DNA of 64,000 nucleotides from Psychrobacter sp. WY6. GTDB lineage: Bacteria; Pseudomonadota; Gammaproteobacteria; Pseudomonadales; Moraxellaceae. This document shows positions 47,890-58,535 of the stretch, one piece after another. Numbering within the stretch: the first letter of the stretch is position 1; the number at the start of each line of letters is the position of its first letter. Under the pieces are notes generated by a model that did no database searches, was not told where the DNA came from, and worked only from the letters and a program-made list of their open reading frames with translations. The stretch spans positions 186,001 to 250,000 of the forward strand of contig NZ_CP049902.1 in assembly GCF_018448495.1 (NCBI RefSeq). The letters run 5' to 3'. Both the position numbers and the translations under genes were made by a program.

Positions 47890-48660
47890 TTAAACACTAG
47901 GGCGCATGATTTGATAGACATTACTCAAATCATAAACACGGTAACGCGCAGGTTCGCGGCGGTTTTCGCCCGCATAGCTGAGGATCAGTGCTTGCTTTGC
48001 ACGCTCATCAACCCAGCCGACAAACAGTCCACTATGCTCGACGCCATTATAGCCATGATTGATATAATAGAGCCAATCCCCAACTTCAATCTCGCCACTA
48101 TTGGCATACGGACCTTGACCATAAGTACCTTTATGAATGGTATCGCGTGTCACCCCGGCGCGTTTAAACACGGCATTGAGATAGTCCCAGCAGCCACCTT
48201 GAATGATCGCGCGCTCATTCAGCGCCATCTTGCGTGCTGTACTAACTACTTCACGTGCGGCCAAACTACTCTGCATCTCCGCACTGCTCAGTAACGGTAA
48301 ATACTCGCTATCGACATTATCATAATTACCCGATAAAAAAGCGGGCATCACTGCTGGTGCTTGACGCGCTACTTCAGGATAACGATAGGATGTCTGAATC
48401 ACTGGTGGAGCACTGGCAGAATTTGAGCGATAAGTTCCTGCACGTTGAATGGTAGAACGCGTGCTGACTTTCGCAGAGGGCACGGCTGAGTATGAAGGTG
48501 TATAGCGAGCACTAAAATCAGATTGCACAGATTTTTGGGCGATCAGCGCACTCATACTATCGGCATGGGCCTGACCTACTAAGCCAACGGTAAACAATAA
48601 AAGACTGCACGACGCGGTAACCGACGGCGATATAGATAATGACACAGGCAAACGCGACAT
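47890..48660 (-). CDS. Secreted hypothetical protein with possible NlpC/P60-like Cys-His fold
   Basis: 256 residues from ATG 48660, chosen for AAGGAG directly upstream; the frame extends 29 codons further without a site. Signal peptide with cleavage near AHA-DS. A Ser/Ala-rich linker of about 110 residues precedes a C-terminal domain: GGCWDYLNAVFKRAGV, then GEIEVGDWLYYINHGYNGVEHSGLFVGW and YAGENRREPARYR. A cysteine at the start of a helix plus a later histidine before a strand is how papain-like NlpC/P60 domains look, but no full match is clear. Periplasmic or secreted; a cell-wall role is only a guess. Confidence 0.7.
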   Translation of the reverse strand: MSRLPVSLSISPSVTASCSLLLFTVGLVGQAHADSMSALIAQKSVQSDFSARYTPSYSAVPSAKVSTRSTIQRAGTYRSNSASAPPVIQTSYRYPEVARQAPAVMPAFLSGNYDNVDSEYLPLLSSAEMQSSLAAREVVSTARKMALNERAIIQGGCWDYLNAVFKRAGVTRDTIHKGTYGQGPYANSGEIEVGDWLYYINHGYNGVEHSGLFVGWVDERAKQALILSYAGENRREPARYRVYDLSNVYQIMRPSV

Positions 48661-49013
48661 GACCAACTCCTTGTCAATAAAATATAAATGACAACATAAA
48701 CCATAATAATAGGATGTTCTAATCTTACTTATAAACCATTTAGACATGAAGCTGCAAGCATTATTCGGCTTAAATAGCCGATAAAAGGTATAAAAATGCC
48801 GACTAATGGTTAGATAAGAAGAGCACGTAGAAAAACGATGGAGAGCTGGCGCTAAATAAAAAGGAAATAGAATAAGCAGTGTTTAGATTAAATACTGCGT
48901 AGATAGAGTACTGAGCAGATAAAATATTATCTGAGATAGAAGATTGCTGAAATAAAATACTGCTCAGAGAAAGCCACTTAGGTTTTTTATAGCCCAATCC
49001 AGTAGATAATCGG
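48661..49013. other. AT-rich spacer between two minus-strand genes
   Basis: About 350 bases. It should hold the promoter of the secreted protein gene. A run of imperfect GATA/AGTACTG-type repeats around 48880-48965 is visible. No gene recognised. Confidence 0.45.
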
Positions 49014-49514
49014 CTAAGAAATAAGCTCGTTACTCATTTTGATATTCACATGGCGCTTGCCCAATGCTTGACCTTGCAAAATAGCTTTGGCAGCGGTTGC
49101 CTCTTGGATACTATCAAAGCCGCTAATATGGTATTTGCGTATATCATCACAATCAACAATCTGTAATTGCTCACCAATAAGCATGATTTTATCACCGTCG
49201 GTTAACTGAATATGCTGACGCTTACCTTGATTGTCATGCACCAGCTCACCCGCACGCAGCCACAAGATGCCGCTACTGATAACGCCAGCCATGGCTTTTT
49301 TATGTTGTTGGCGTTTTCGATTAAAGATAAAGCTACCAATAATCAGTAGCGCCAATGCCCCTATAGCCAAGCGCTCAGGCAGCAGACTCATTGCCAAAGC
49401 AACCGCCACTGCTCCTATTAATAATGCTGAGCCAAACCAAAACATGCCATCATCAGTCGTTTTTGGCTGATCTTGTAGCGTGATTTTGGCACCATCGTCG
49501 GTCAGCTTGAGCAT
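49014..49514 (-). CDS. Hypothetical two-span membrane protein
   Basis: 166 residues. About 23 polar residues precede two adjacent membrane segments (FWFGSALLIGAVAVALAMSL and IGALALLIIGSFIF), then a cytoplasmic domain of about 95 residues with a beta-rich look (GILWLRAGELVHDNQGKRQ) and an end like QEATAAKAILQGQ. No family recognised with confidence; the arrangement recalls membrane-anchored PH-like domains. Same strand as rph, starting about 75 bases after it. Confidence 0.68.
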   Translation of the reverse strand: MLKLTDDGAKITLQDQPKTTDDGMFWFGSALLIGAVAVALAMSLLPERLAIGALALLIIGSFIFNRKRQQHKKAMAGVISSGILWLRAGELVHDNQGKRQHIQLTDGDKIMLIGEQLQIVDCDDIRKYHISGFDSIQEATAAKAILQGQALGKRHVNIKMSNELIS

Positions 49515-49591
49515 GCATGACTACCTGTTACAGAGTAATAAGAAAGTAAAAGTTTACTGAAAATACGATGAGCAAGTAGTCATCAATAGGA

Positions 49592-50308
49592 CTACCAACC
49601 CAAGGCTGTTTTTTGCATGGCAATCAGCTCAGCGATGCCTTTTTCGGCAAGGATCAGCATATCATCGGCTTGAGCGCGGGTAAATGGCTTTTCTTCCGCC
49701 GTTCCTTGTAGCTCAATAAATTCGCCTTTTTGGGTCATAACCACATTCAAATCAGTATCACAGCTGGCATCTTCTTCGTAGTTTAAATCTAGATACGCTT
49801 TGCCGTCTTTCATACCAACAGAGACCGCAGCGACCAAACCAATCAGTGGATCTGCCTTGAGTTTTTTGCTTTTTTGGATACTCTCTAATGCATCGATAAG
49901 CGCAATAGCAGCCCCTGTCACACTAGCAGTACGAGTACCGCCATCGGCTTGCAAAACATCACAATCAAGATAAATGGTATTTTCACCCAGCTTACTCAAG
50001 TCAATCATCGCTCGTAAGCTACGACCAATCAAACGCTGGATTTCTTGGGTACGACCTGATTGTTTACCACGTGCCGCTTCACGTTGGTTACGAGTATTCG
50101 TCGCGCGTGGCAACATACCATATTCAGCAGTGATCCAGCCTTTGCCTTTACCTTTAAGCCAACGCGGTACGCCAGATTCAACACTAGCGGTACACAATAC
50201 TTTGGTATCACCAAAGCTGACTAACACTGACCCTTCGGCATGCTTAGTATAATGGCGCTCAAAGCTGATCGAGCGAAGTTGGTCAAGCTCACGATTGTCA
50301 ATACGCAT
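49592..50308 (-). CDS. rph: Ribonuclease PH
   Basis: Phosphorolytic 3'-5' exoribonuclease that trims tRNA 3' ends. 238 residues, the normal length. Family marks are [54 protein letters not shown] and [16 protein letters not shown]. Cytoplasmic hexamer. It is followed by a small membrane protein gene on the same strand and preceded by a hairpin that separates it from the acyl-CoA ligase gene. Confidence 0.97.
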   Translation of the reverse strand: MRIDNRELDQLRSISFERHYTKHAEGSVLVSFGDTKVLCTASVESGVPRWLKGKGKGWITAEYGMLPRATNTRNQREAARGKQSGRTQEIQRLIGRSLRAMIDLSKLGENTIYLDCDVLQADGGTRTASVTGAAIALIDALESIQKSKKLKADPLIGLVAAVSVGMKDGKAYLDLNYEEDASCDTDLNVVMTQKGEFIELQGTAEEKPFTRAQADDMLILAEKGIAELIAMQKTALGW

Positions 50309-50466
50309 AAAAATCCCTAGTACAATGTTTTAAAGGCGGTGTCATAAAATGAGGTGTCTGTCATTACGTGGCCAACCTTCATTTATCTAGCAAACTATTA
50401 ACAAGCTAAAATAAATAATAATTGGATGCCATAGCAGACGTAAATATTGAGATATCCTAACGTGGC

Positions 50467-50507
50467 AGCGGCGCAATAGCAAGATTCGTTCGAGCTATTG
50501 CGCCGCT
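50467..50507 (-). terminator. Strong hairpin between the acyl-CoA ligase and rph genes
   Basis: AGCGGCGCAATAGC (50467-50480) pairs perfectly with GCTATTGCGCCGCT (50494-50507), 14 base pairs with a 13-base loop. No T tract follows on either strand, so termination is uncertain; it may stabilise the mRNA 3' end instead. Confidence 0.5.
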
Positions 50508-50549
50508 ACTTGAGCCAGTCATTGGCTTAACAAAGAAATAGCACCAACT

Positions 50550-52322
50550 TTATTCTAACCCTTCCATCTTACGCAATTCTTTACGCAGGATTTTACCCAC
50601 GTTTGATTTTGGTAATTCATCGACGAACTGTATGTGACGCGGACGCTTGTAGCCAGTCAGTTGCTTTTTGCCAAAATCAAGCAACTCTTGCTCGGTCACA
50701 TCGCCTTTTTTGACCACAAACAACTTGGGCTCTTCACCGCGGTCATCGTTTGGAATACCGATAGCGCCGCATTCTACCACAGCTGGATGCTCGCTCATGG
50801 CTTCTTCAATTTCGTTCGGATAAACGTTAAAACCAGAGACTAAAATCATGTCTTTTTTGCGATCAACGATTTTGATAAAGCCTTTTTCGTCCATGATGCC
50901 GATATCGCCAGTTTTCAGAAAGCCATTGGCAGTAAACGTTTCAGCCGTTTCTTCTGGACGATTTTGATAACCTATCATTACCTGCGGGCCTTTGACACAA
51001 ATCTCGCCGCGATCACCCAATGCGACTTCATTTTCATCATCATCGATTAGTATTATATCGGTGCTAGAGGCAGGAATACCAATTTTACCCGTGAATTCAG
51101 CAATGGTCATCGGGTTAAAAGCAGCCACTGGTGAGGTTTCTGACAAACCATAACCTTCCACGATAGGCAGACCAGTGATTTTATGCCACTCTTTTGCCAC
51201 GCTTGGCAAGACAGACATACCGCCACCGATAGACGCTTTTAGGTTAGAGAAATCTAAGTCTGCAAAGCCGTCTTTGTGTACTAGACCGTTGAACAAAGTA
51301 TTCACCGCAGGGATAAAGGCGGGTTTGTATTTGGCCATCTCTTTAATCAGACCATCAAGATCACGAGGGTTTGGGATAAGCAAGCCTGCATAACCTCGGT
51401 ACATGCCATACATGCCGCAGACCATAAATGAGAATACATGATATAGCGGCAGTGCCGTCAGGATGACATCACTAGCATCAACATCATCATCAAAGGCACT
51501 GTCCATCAATGCACTAATCTGTAGCATGTTGGCAACTAAGTTACCGTGCGACAGCATTGCACCTTTGGCAACCCCTGTCGTACCGCCAGTATATTGCAAT
51601 AATGCCACGTCGCTTAAATTCAAATCAGGGCGTTTATATTTGCTGGCTGATACTGCATTTAAAGCGTGCTTAAAACTCACGCTGTTTGGCAGACTATAAG
51701 CCGGAATCATTTTTTTGACATGGCGCGCAACGAGGTTAACGACGGCTCCTTTCACTGTTCCTAGCATATCGCCAATCTTACAAACGATGACATGCTCAAC
51801 CTGACCTTTGTCTTCTGCCTCTTGATAGGTGTTCGCAAAGTTCTCTACAATGAATAGGGCTTTGGTGCCACTATCATGCAGCTGATGCGATAACTCTCGG
51901 CTGGTATATAAAGGGTTGACGTTGACCAACACCATACCGGCACGGATGATCCCCAAAGCAACCACTGGATATTGCAGGAGGTTGGGCATCATCACCCCAA
52001 CTTTATCACCTGTTACCAATCCTAATGATTGTAAGTAACTGGCAATTTGGCGACTGTATAAATCCAATTCCTTAAAGCTAATCGATGCACCCATACAAAT
52101 ATAAGCCGTTTTTTTCCCATAACGGCTAAAGTTACGCTCAAACACATCAAGTAAAGAGGTATTGTCATCAGGCATATCGATAGTCGCATCAATGCCATAA
52201 CGCTCATAAGTTTTCAACCATGGGCTGTCACTATCTATCGTCGGCATAGTAGGAAATACGCTGTCTTTATTGTTCATTGCAGCGTTATCGTTTGTGGTCT
52301 CTTTATTGATACTGTCGGTCAT
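50550..52322 (-). CDS. fadD: Long-chain acyl-CoA synthetase (FadD-like)
   Basis: 590 residues of the AMP-forming acyl-CoA ligase family. It activates fatty acids to acyl-CoA for beta-oxidation. Motifs: YTGGTTGVAKGAMLSHGN (P-loop-like), EGYGLSETSP, FLKTGDIG, the FadD linker region VDRKKDMILVSGFNVYPNEI, and the catalytic lysine near GKILRKEL. ATG 52322 follows AGGGA. The first 30 residues are polar and variable. A very similar gene lies upstream on the same strand, so the two are tandem paralogues. Confidence 0.92.
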   Translation of the reverse strand: MTDSINKETTNDNAAMNNKDSVFPTMPTIDSDSPWLKTYERYGIDATIDMPDDNTSLLDVFERNFSRYGKKTAYICMGASISFKELDLYSRQIASYLQSLGLVTGDKVGVMMPNLLQYPVVALGIIRAGMVLVNVNPLYTSRELSHQLHDSGTKALFIVENFANTYQEAEDKGQVEHVIVCKIGDMLGTVKGAVVNLVARHVKKMIPAYSLPNSVSFKHALNAVSASKYKRPDLNLSDVALLQYTGGTTGVAKGAMLSHGNLVANMLQISALMDSAFDDDVDASDVILTALPLYHVFSFMVCGMYGMYRGYAGLLIPNPRDLDGLIKEMAKYKPAFIPAVNTLFNGLVHKDGFADLDFSNLKASIGGGMSVLPSVAKEWHKITGLPIVEGYGLSETSPVAAFNPMTIAEFTGKIGIPASSTDIILIDDDENEVALGDRGEICVKGPQVMIGYQNRPEETAETFTANGFLKTGDIGIMDEKGFIKIVDRKKDMILVSGFNVYPNEIEEAMSEHPAVVECGAIGIPNDDRGEEPKLFVVKKGDVTEQELLDFGKKQLTGYKRPRHIQFVDELPKSNVGKILRKELRKMEGLE

Positions 52323-52930
52323 AATTTTCCCTAAATGTTACCGTTAAAAACGTAGAATAATCTAATGAAAACACCATTATTTTTTGTGATTGATCAATGA
52401 CAGCAGAAGCTTGTGAATAAAAAACGTGGTAACAAAAAAGGTTTGTCATTCACAAGCTTTGTCAATCAAAGCGCAACGTTAAGTCCTTGATAAATAGCAT
52501 AATAACTCAGCACTACCGAATTAAAAACCCCTTTATCCCTGATAGTTTTATCAGAGATATAGCGCAAAACTAACGTCATCTCGTCGATAAATAGACAAAT
52601 ATGTCGGTAAGCACTATAGCAGTTTTGCTAAAAATTCTCTATCTCTACCTGACTGGGTCATAGCGACAAAAAAAGCAATAAATACAAAAAATGATAAGGC
52701 AGCATACCAGCAACCTTACCATTTTTGGATCACGACACCCAGTATCACAACCACCACTATCACGACAACTTAGCATCCTGATAGTTTCTTTCAGATTTAG
52801 TTCGTAGCGTTAGTTGGTAGCTTTAGTTTTTATCATTAGTATCGTGGTGACTTATCATGATGACTTTACGAGTGCCTAACAAACAGTAGCAGACACTCAT
52901 AAAAATACTCTGGCACTGAAGGCTAGCTTA
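52323..52930. other. Spacer between the paralogous acyl-CoA ligase genes
   Basis: About 610 AT-rich bases. It must hold the promoter of the downstream ligase gene. The main recognisable structure is the 12-base inverted repeat at 52407-52459 listed separately. No gene or RNA seen. Confidence 0.5.
52407..52459. repeat. 12-base perfect inverted repeat upstream of fadD
   Basis: AAGCTTGTGAAT (52407-52418) and ATTCACAAGCTT (52448-52459) are exact complements around 29 bases. It lies about 90 bases before the fadD start in the likely leader or promoter. It could be a hairpin, an operator pair, or the end of the upstream transcript. Confidence 0.75.
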
Positions 52931-54657
52931 TTAACCGTGGTTCTGTTCTTCCAGCACGCGCAAATCTTTGTGCAAAATCTTACCGACATTTGACTTTGGT
53001 AGCTCATCGATGAACTCAACATAACGAGGACGCTTATAACCAGTTAAATTCTCTTTGCTATAAGCAAGCACTTCTTCTTTAGTCAAACTGTCATCACTAC
53101 GCACGACATAAATCTTTGGCACTTCGCCGCTCTTTTCATCTTCGATACCGATGACACCGCACTCTAAAATCTTTGGATGACCTGACATCACATCTTCGAC
53201 TTCGTTTGGATAGACGTTAAAGCCTGATACCAAAATCATATTCTTTTTACGATCAACGATTTTAAAGTAGCCTTCTTCATCCATCACGCCGATATCACCC
53301 GTACGGAAATAACCGTCAGACGTCATGACTTCAGCAGTAGCATCATCACGTTTCCAGTAGCCTTTCATAACCTGTGGACCACGAACACAAATCTCGCCAC
53401 GCTCACCCAGTGCGACCTCATTGCCTTCTTCATCCAAGATAGCCATGTCTGTCGCTGGCATCGGCAGACCAATATTGCCTGAGAATTCGCCCGTACCTTC
53501 TGGGTTTGCTGACGCCACAGGAGACGTCTCTGACAGACCATAGCCTTGTACGATCACATTACCAGTAATTTTTTGCCATTTGTCAGCGGTGTCTTTTAAT
53601 ACTGCCATGCCACCGCCCATCGACATCTCAAGTTTGCTATGATCTAAGGCTTTAAATGGATCGCTATTTGCTAAAGCATTAAACAGCGTATTGACCGCTG
53701 GGAAAAACGCTGGTGGATAATCTTTGTAAGCTTTGATTAAGCTTGCGCCGTCACGTGGGTTTGGTACCAGTAGCCCGATACAGCCGCGATATAAGCCAAA
53801 CATACCGCAAACGGTAAACGAGAAGATATGATATAGCGGCAAGGCGGTCATGATAACTGGCTGCTCATCCATACCTTCAAACTTATCAAAAGCATCGCCA
53901 AGATAGGTATCACATTGAATCAGGTTGGCGACTAAATTACCATGCGTGAGCATTGCACCTTTAGCAACACCGGTCGTACCACCGGTATATTGCAAAACGG
54001 CAATGTCATCAAGGCAGATATTATCTGGACGTTTGTAATTTTTGGCTGAGAAGCGATTCAGTGCTGTTTTAAAGTTGGTGCTGGTTTTAAGGTTATAGTC
54101 AGGTACAAGCTTCTTCACGTGACGCACGACCATATTAACGATAAAGCCTTTCAATGGACTCATCAAATCACCCATTGACGTCACGATGACATGGTCAACC
54201 AAGTCCTTACCAATGTCTTCATACGTTTTGGCGAAGTTTTCTAAAATAAATAATGCTTTGGTATCAGAGTCTGTTAGTTGATGCTCAAGCTCTTTTGAGG
54301 TGTAAAGCGGGTTAACGTTAACCAAGGTCATGCCAGCACGCAGCACACCCAATACGGCAACCGGTAGCTGCAAAATATTGGCATCATGACGCCGACTTTA
54401 TCGCCTTTTTTTAACCCAAGTGATTGCAAGTAGGCAGCAATTTGTTTGCTATAACGATCTAAATCTTCGTAGGAGAGTTTTGCATCCATACAGACAAACG
54501 CTGTCTTGCCAGCGTGCTTCGTAAAATTCTGCTCAAATATATCGATTAAAGAAGTATTAGCGGCTGGCATATCAATGTCGTATTGAATACCAAGCTTTTC
54601 GTAAGTTTTGACCCATACTTTATCGTTACGACGAATTAGGTTACTGTGATTTTCCAT
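52931..54657 (-). CDS. Second long-chain acyl-CoA synthetase (FadD-like), frameshifted once as sequenced
   Basis: ATG 54657 follows AGGAGAG. The frame runs to KVGVMMPIF and breaks near 54375. With one more A it continues as GVMMPNILQLPVAVLGVLRA, the same sequence pattern as the downstream paralogue, and ends at 52931, about 575 residues in all. Motifs: YTGGTTGVAKGAMLTHGN, QGYGLSETSP, YFRTGDIG, VDRKKNMILVSGFNVYPNEV, SNVGKILHKDL. Activates fatty acids to acyl-CoA. The missing base sits in a short A run, so the gene is probably intact. Confidence 0.92.
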
Positions 54658-55228
54658 AATCTTTTCTCTCCTAGTAATAGTACGCTACCGTCAACCCATA
54701 CGAATCACAGTGTGATAAAAATATAAAAACTCAGAGCGCAGGCTTGTCATCGTAATAGCAAGCTTGGCTGTGAGGCAATCATATGGTGATGAGCAAACAA
54801 TATAGCGGTAAATAGCCCTCTGTTCATTAACATACACACTTTATACAGACTACTCAATATAAAAGATTGCTACTTGAGTTCGCAAACTGTCTTGACGGTC
54901 AATAATGTCATAGTTATCAAAACCTTAATAACAATAAGCGATAATTTTTCAGCGATTTATTAGCGAACATTTATTCATTAATACTCTTTATAGTGTTTTA
55001 TCGTTAACTATTTTTTACCTTTACTATCAAGGGCAGTAGCAAGCTCTGCTAAGGTCACAAAGTTACGCTGTGTAATCTCTTTATCGTTATTTAGCACGTC
55101 ACGACCTGTCGTCTATTCTGACTTATGCCTTTTTAATTTTGCCAATATCCTTTACGATAGCGCTATCCTATTTGTACGCTTGCACCGATTATTTATACCT
55201 ATTAAAACTGATAAGTGAACCCTATTTT
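54658..55228. other. Divergent intergenic region, acyl-CoA ligase / parC
   Basis: About 570 AT-rich bases that should carry promoters for both genes. The parC frame is open 30 codons upstream of ATG 55229, but that part has no topoisomerase similarity. No other feature recognised. Confidence 0.5.
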
Positions 55229-57538
55229 ATGTCCGATGTTATTGATCATACGATTGACCCTATTATTCCCAATGAACCGATGGATACTCGCTCAGTCGCA
55301 GAGTTCACTGAGCAGGCCTATCTCAACTATGCGATGTACGTCATCATGGATCGGGCGCTGCCAAATATCGCCGATGGCCTAAAGCCTGTCCAGCGCCGCA
55401 TTGTTTACGCCATGAGTGAGCTGGGGCTAAAATCTACTGCCAAAGCTAAAAAGTCTGCGCGTACCGTCGGTGACGTCTTAGGTAAATACCATCCGCATGG
55501 CGATAGTGCTTGTTATGAGGCCATGGTGCTCATGGCGCAGCCGTTCAGCTATCGCTATCCGCTCATTACGGGTCAAGGTAACTGGGGTAGTCCTGATGAT
55601 CCCAAATCCTTTGCCGCCATGCGTTATACCGAAGCCAAAATGTCGGCTTATGCCAATACGTTGCTGGCAGAACTCGGACAAGGTACAGTCGATTGGCAGG
55701 ATAACTTTGATGGCACGATGCAAGAGCCAACTACCCTACCTGCCCCCGCCTACCTAACATACTATTAAACGGCACAACAGGTATCGCGGTCGGTATGGCA
55801 ACCGATATTCCACCGCATAATCTTAATGAGGTGGTGCGTGCAGCGATTCGCTTGCTTAAAAATCCAGAGTTGTCCGTTAAGCAGCTCACGCAATCAATAC
55901 CAGCGCCTGATTTGCCAACTCCAGCTGAAATCATCACCAGCAAAAAAGATTTGCAAGCGATGTATGAGACTGGACGCGGTAGCTATAAAATGCGTGCAAC
56001 CTTCCATGTTGACCCTAAAGAGAAAAATCTCGTCATCATTGACGCGCTGCCTTACCAAGTCTCAGGCAACAAGATTCAAGAGCAAATCGCCAAGTTAATG
56101 ACGGACAAAAAGCTGCCTTGGATTACCGATATCCATGATGAGTCAGATCACGAAAATGCCTGCCGTATCGTGCTTGAGCTCAAATCAACCCGGGTCGATG
56201 TCGCTCGCGTCATGAGCCATCTGTTTGCCAGTACGGATCTAGAAAGCAATTATCGCGTCAATATGAATATGATTGGCCTAAATGGTAAACCACAGGTCAA
56301 AAATCTAAAAGAAATCCTTGATGAATGGCTAATCTGTCGCCGTTCAGTGGTCACCCGTCGCTTACAATATCGCCTCGATAAAATCGATAAACGCTTACAT
56401 ATCTTGGCGGGCTTGTTGATTGCTTATCTCAATATTGATGAAGTCATTCGCATCATTCGTGAAGAGGACGATCCAAAATTATCGTTAATGCAAGATTACG
56501 ACCTCACTGAGATTCAAGCCAATGCTATTTTGGATATTCGTCTGCGTCAGCTAGCAAAGTTAGAGGAAATTGAGCTGCGCCGCGAGCAAGATGAGCTGGC
56601 TGCCGAACGCGCGATCATTCAAGAGTATTTGGACAATCCAGACAGTCTGACCAATCTGATGATTGAAGAACTCACAGCTGATATGAAAGAACATGGCAAT
56701 GAGCGCGTATCACCACTAGCAGAGCGCGAAGAAGCGCAAGCATTAAAAGAATCTGACCTTGTACCGAGCGAACCAATCACTGCCATCCTATCAAAGGCAG
56801 GTTGGATTCGTGCTGCCAAAGGTCATGACGTCGATGCCGCTGGCATGAGTTATCGTTCAGGTGACAGCTATCAAGCGCACGTCCGTGGCAAATCCAATGA
56901 GAAAATCTACGTGCTCGATAGCACTGGACGCAGCTATAGTATTGACGCGCACAATCTCGCATCGGCTCGTGGTCAAGGCGATCCTCTGACCAGTGTGTTA
57001 AAACCACCAGCAGGTGCTAGCTTTGAGCAGCTATTAACCGGTGCTGACAACCAGCCACATCCTCGCTAGCTCCGCAGGTTATGGCTTTATCAACACCATC
57101 GGTAATCTCGATAGTAATCAAAAAGCAGGTAAGAACATCATTAACTTAGCGGCTGATAGTCGCTTGCTCCCTGTTGCGCGTATCGATGCGCCAGTAGAAA
57201 CGACCGCTAATGCTGACGGTGAGAATAGCAATACACGTGTAGCACCTGACCATATCGCCGTCGTGACCAATGCTGGATATTTACTGATATTTGCCCTCGA
57301 TGATTTGCCTGAACAGGCACGCGGTAAAGGCAATAAACTTATCAAGTTAAAAGAAGGCGAAGAAGTGCTTACAATCACGCCACTCAGTCAGCAAGACAGC
57401 CTAATCATTACTGCTGGCAAACGTCATGTGACGCTAAAACCAAATGATTTGGCTAACTATACGGGTGTGCGCGGCAATCGTGGTGGTCAGTTGCCAAGGG
57501 GCTTTCAGAACGTGACTAGTGTTGAGGTTGGTAAGTAA
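55229..57538 (+). CDS. parC: DNA topoisomerase IV subunit A, frameshifted twice as sequenced
   Basis: Decatenates daughter chromosomes with ParE; essential. Start ATG 55229 ([11 protein letters not shown]). The breakage-reunion domain shows [46 protein letters not shown] and the AAMRYTEAK region with the active-site Tyr. The frame breaks near 55743 at a C5 run, where removing two C restores [20 protein letters not shown]. It breaks again near 57055, where removing one C restores [12 protein letters not shown]. The C-terminal beta-pinwheel ends at 57538 ([18 protein letters not shown]). Joined length is about 770 residues. These are probably base-call errors. Confidence 0.95.
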
Positions 57539-57969
57539 TGAAAAAATCAACTTCACTATTGCTTATATTGCTGCTCTCACAACCAAGCTTCGCTGAATGG
57601 CAATTGATAAATGAAAATGATCCAACTGACCCTGTTGAAATCTATATCAATCCGCATCAGACTGAGCATTTAGGCGATTCGCAACATGAAATACCTATGA
57701 AGACAAGTACTTGGCCTCAAAGTCATTTCTCTGATTACCCCATTGCGCTTTATGAGCCTTACATAACTGCTTCATATATTATTGACTGTAGAGAACAAAC
57801 TATCACTACGCACTCTCAAAGGCTGTTTGCAAAGACAGAGCCTTTAGGGTCTTTTGTAGATATATTTGACATGTTTGAGCTGGGGGCAGATGATCGTTCT
57901 ACTCGCCCTCTTGAGTTTACTGATGCAGTAGATAAGCGTTTATATGAGCGACTTTGTCAAAGTAATTAA
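57538..57969 (+). CDS. Small secreted hypothetical protein
   Basis: 143 residues with a signal peptide (KKSTSLLLILLLSQPSFA, cleavage before EWQLI). The mature part has a few aromatic and acidic residues and two cysteines (IIDCREQ and RLCQSN) that could pair. The pattern resembles surface-adhesin-protein-E-like small proteins common in Moraxellaceae and Neisseria relatives, but this is weak. Its ATG overlaps the parC stop by one base (TAATG), so translation may be coupled. Confidence 0.72.
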   Translation: MKKSTSLLLILLLSQPSFAEWQLINENDPTDPVEIYINPHQTEHLGDSQHEIPMKTSTWPQSHFSDYPIALYEPYITASYIIDCREQTITTHSQRLFAKTEPLGSFVDIFDMFELGADDRSTRPLEFTDAVDKRLYERLCQSN

Positions 57970-57984
57970 GAAACAACAGTGATT

Positions 57985-58055
57985 GACGTAGGGTGCGTTC
58001 CACGCATTAATGAGATTAGTAACGCTAAAAATCGCACACTAGGCGCGACCTACGA
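57985..58055. repeat. REP/MITE-like imperfect inverted repeat
   Basis: CGTAGGGTGCG (57987-57997) and CGCGACCTACG (58044-58054) are imperfect complements around about 45 bases, with an inner TGCG-TTCCA-CGCA hairpin. The end sequence GTAGGGTGCG resembles short palindromic repeats scattered in many proteobacterial genomes. Only one copy was noticed in this window. Confidence 0.5.
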
Positions 58056-58075
58056 CTTTAATTATTAGTGATTTT

Positions 58076-58396
58076 ATGAAAATTTTAGCGATAGCAACAT
58101 CATTTTTATTTTTATTCTGCGCAATAGTAGTAATTTTGGTGACTCCAACTTTTGGAGAATTGTATAAAAGTTTTGGTGTTGATATACCAGTCTTCACTAA
58201 GGTCGTGTTAAGTACTCATAAATACTGGTTAGGGTTAGCCTTGATCCCAATACCCTTGGTTTATTTGTTGGAACCGTCAAAAAGATGGCAAGCTACCACT
58301 CAATATTTTCTCTTAGCTTTGGCTATTCTTCTTATTCCTTTGACCATTATTGCTCTTTATCTACCTATTTTTGAAATGGGTAGCGTCGTTGGTTAA
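58076..58396 (+). CDS. Small three-span membrane protein
   Basis: 106 residues with three membrane segments (MKILAIATSFLFLFCAIVVI; LGLALIPIPLVYLL; FLLALAILLIPLTIIALYL). The layout, with a loop containing FGVDIPVFTKVVLSTHKYW, resembles a type II secretion F-like or DUF-type hypothetical seen next to other small membrane genes; no named family assigned. Start ATG 58076 with no strong ribosome-binding site. Between a secreted hypothetical and a convergent lipoprotein. Confidence 0.62.
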   Translation: MKILAIATSFLFLFCAIVVILVTPTFGELYKSFGVDIPVFTKVVLSTHKYWLGLALIPIPLVYLLEPSKRWQATTQYFLLALAILLIPLTIIALYLPIFEMGSVVG

Positions 58397-58535
58397 ATTG
58401 CATTAGTAAATATAAATGATGCCTTTATCATATAGAGTTGACGGCCTGGCGTAGGCTGAACTTCAGGTTTCCATTACATAAATAAAACCCGAAAGGTGCA
58501 TGGAAGGCACGCTTTAACTTTCGAAAGCCGACACG

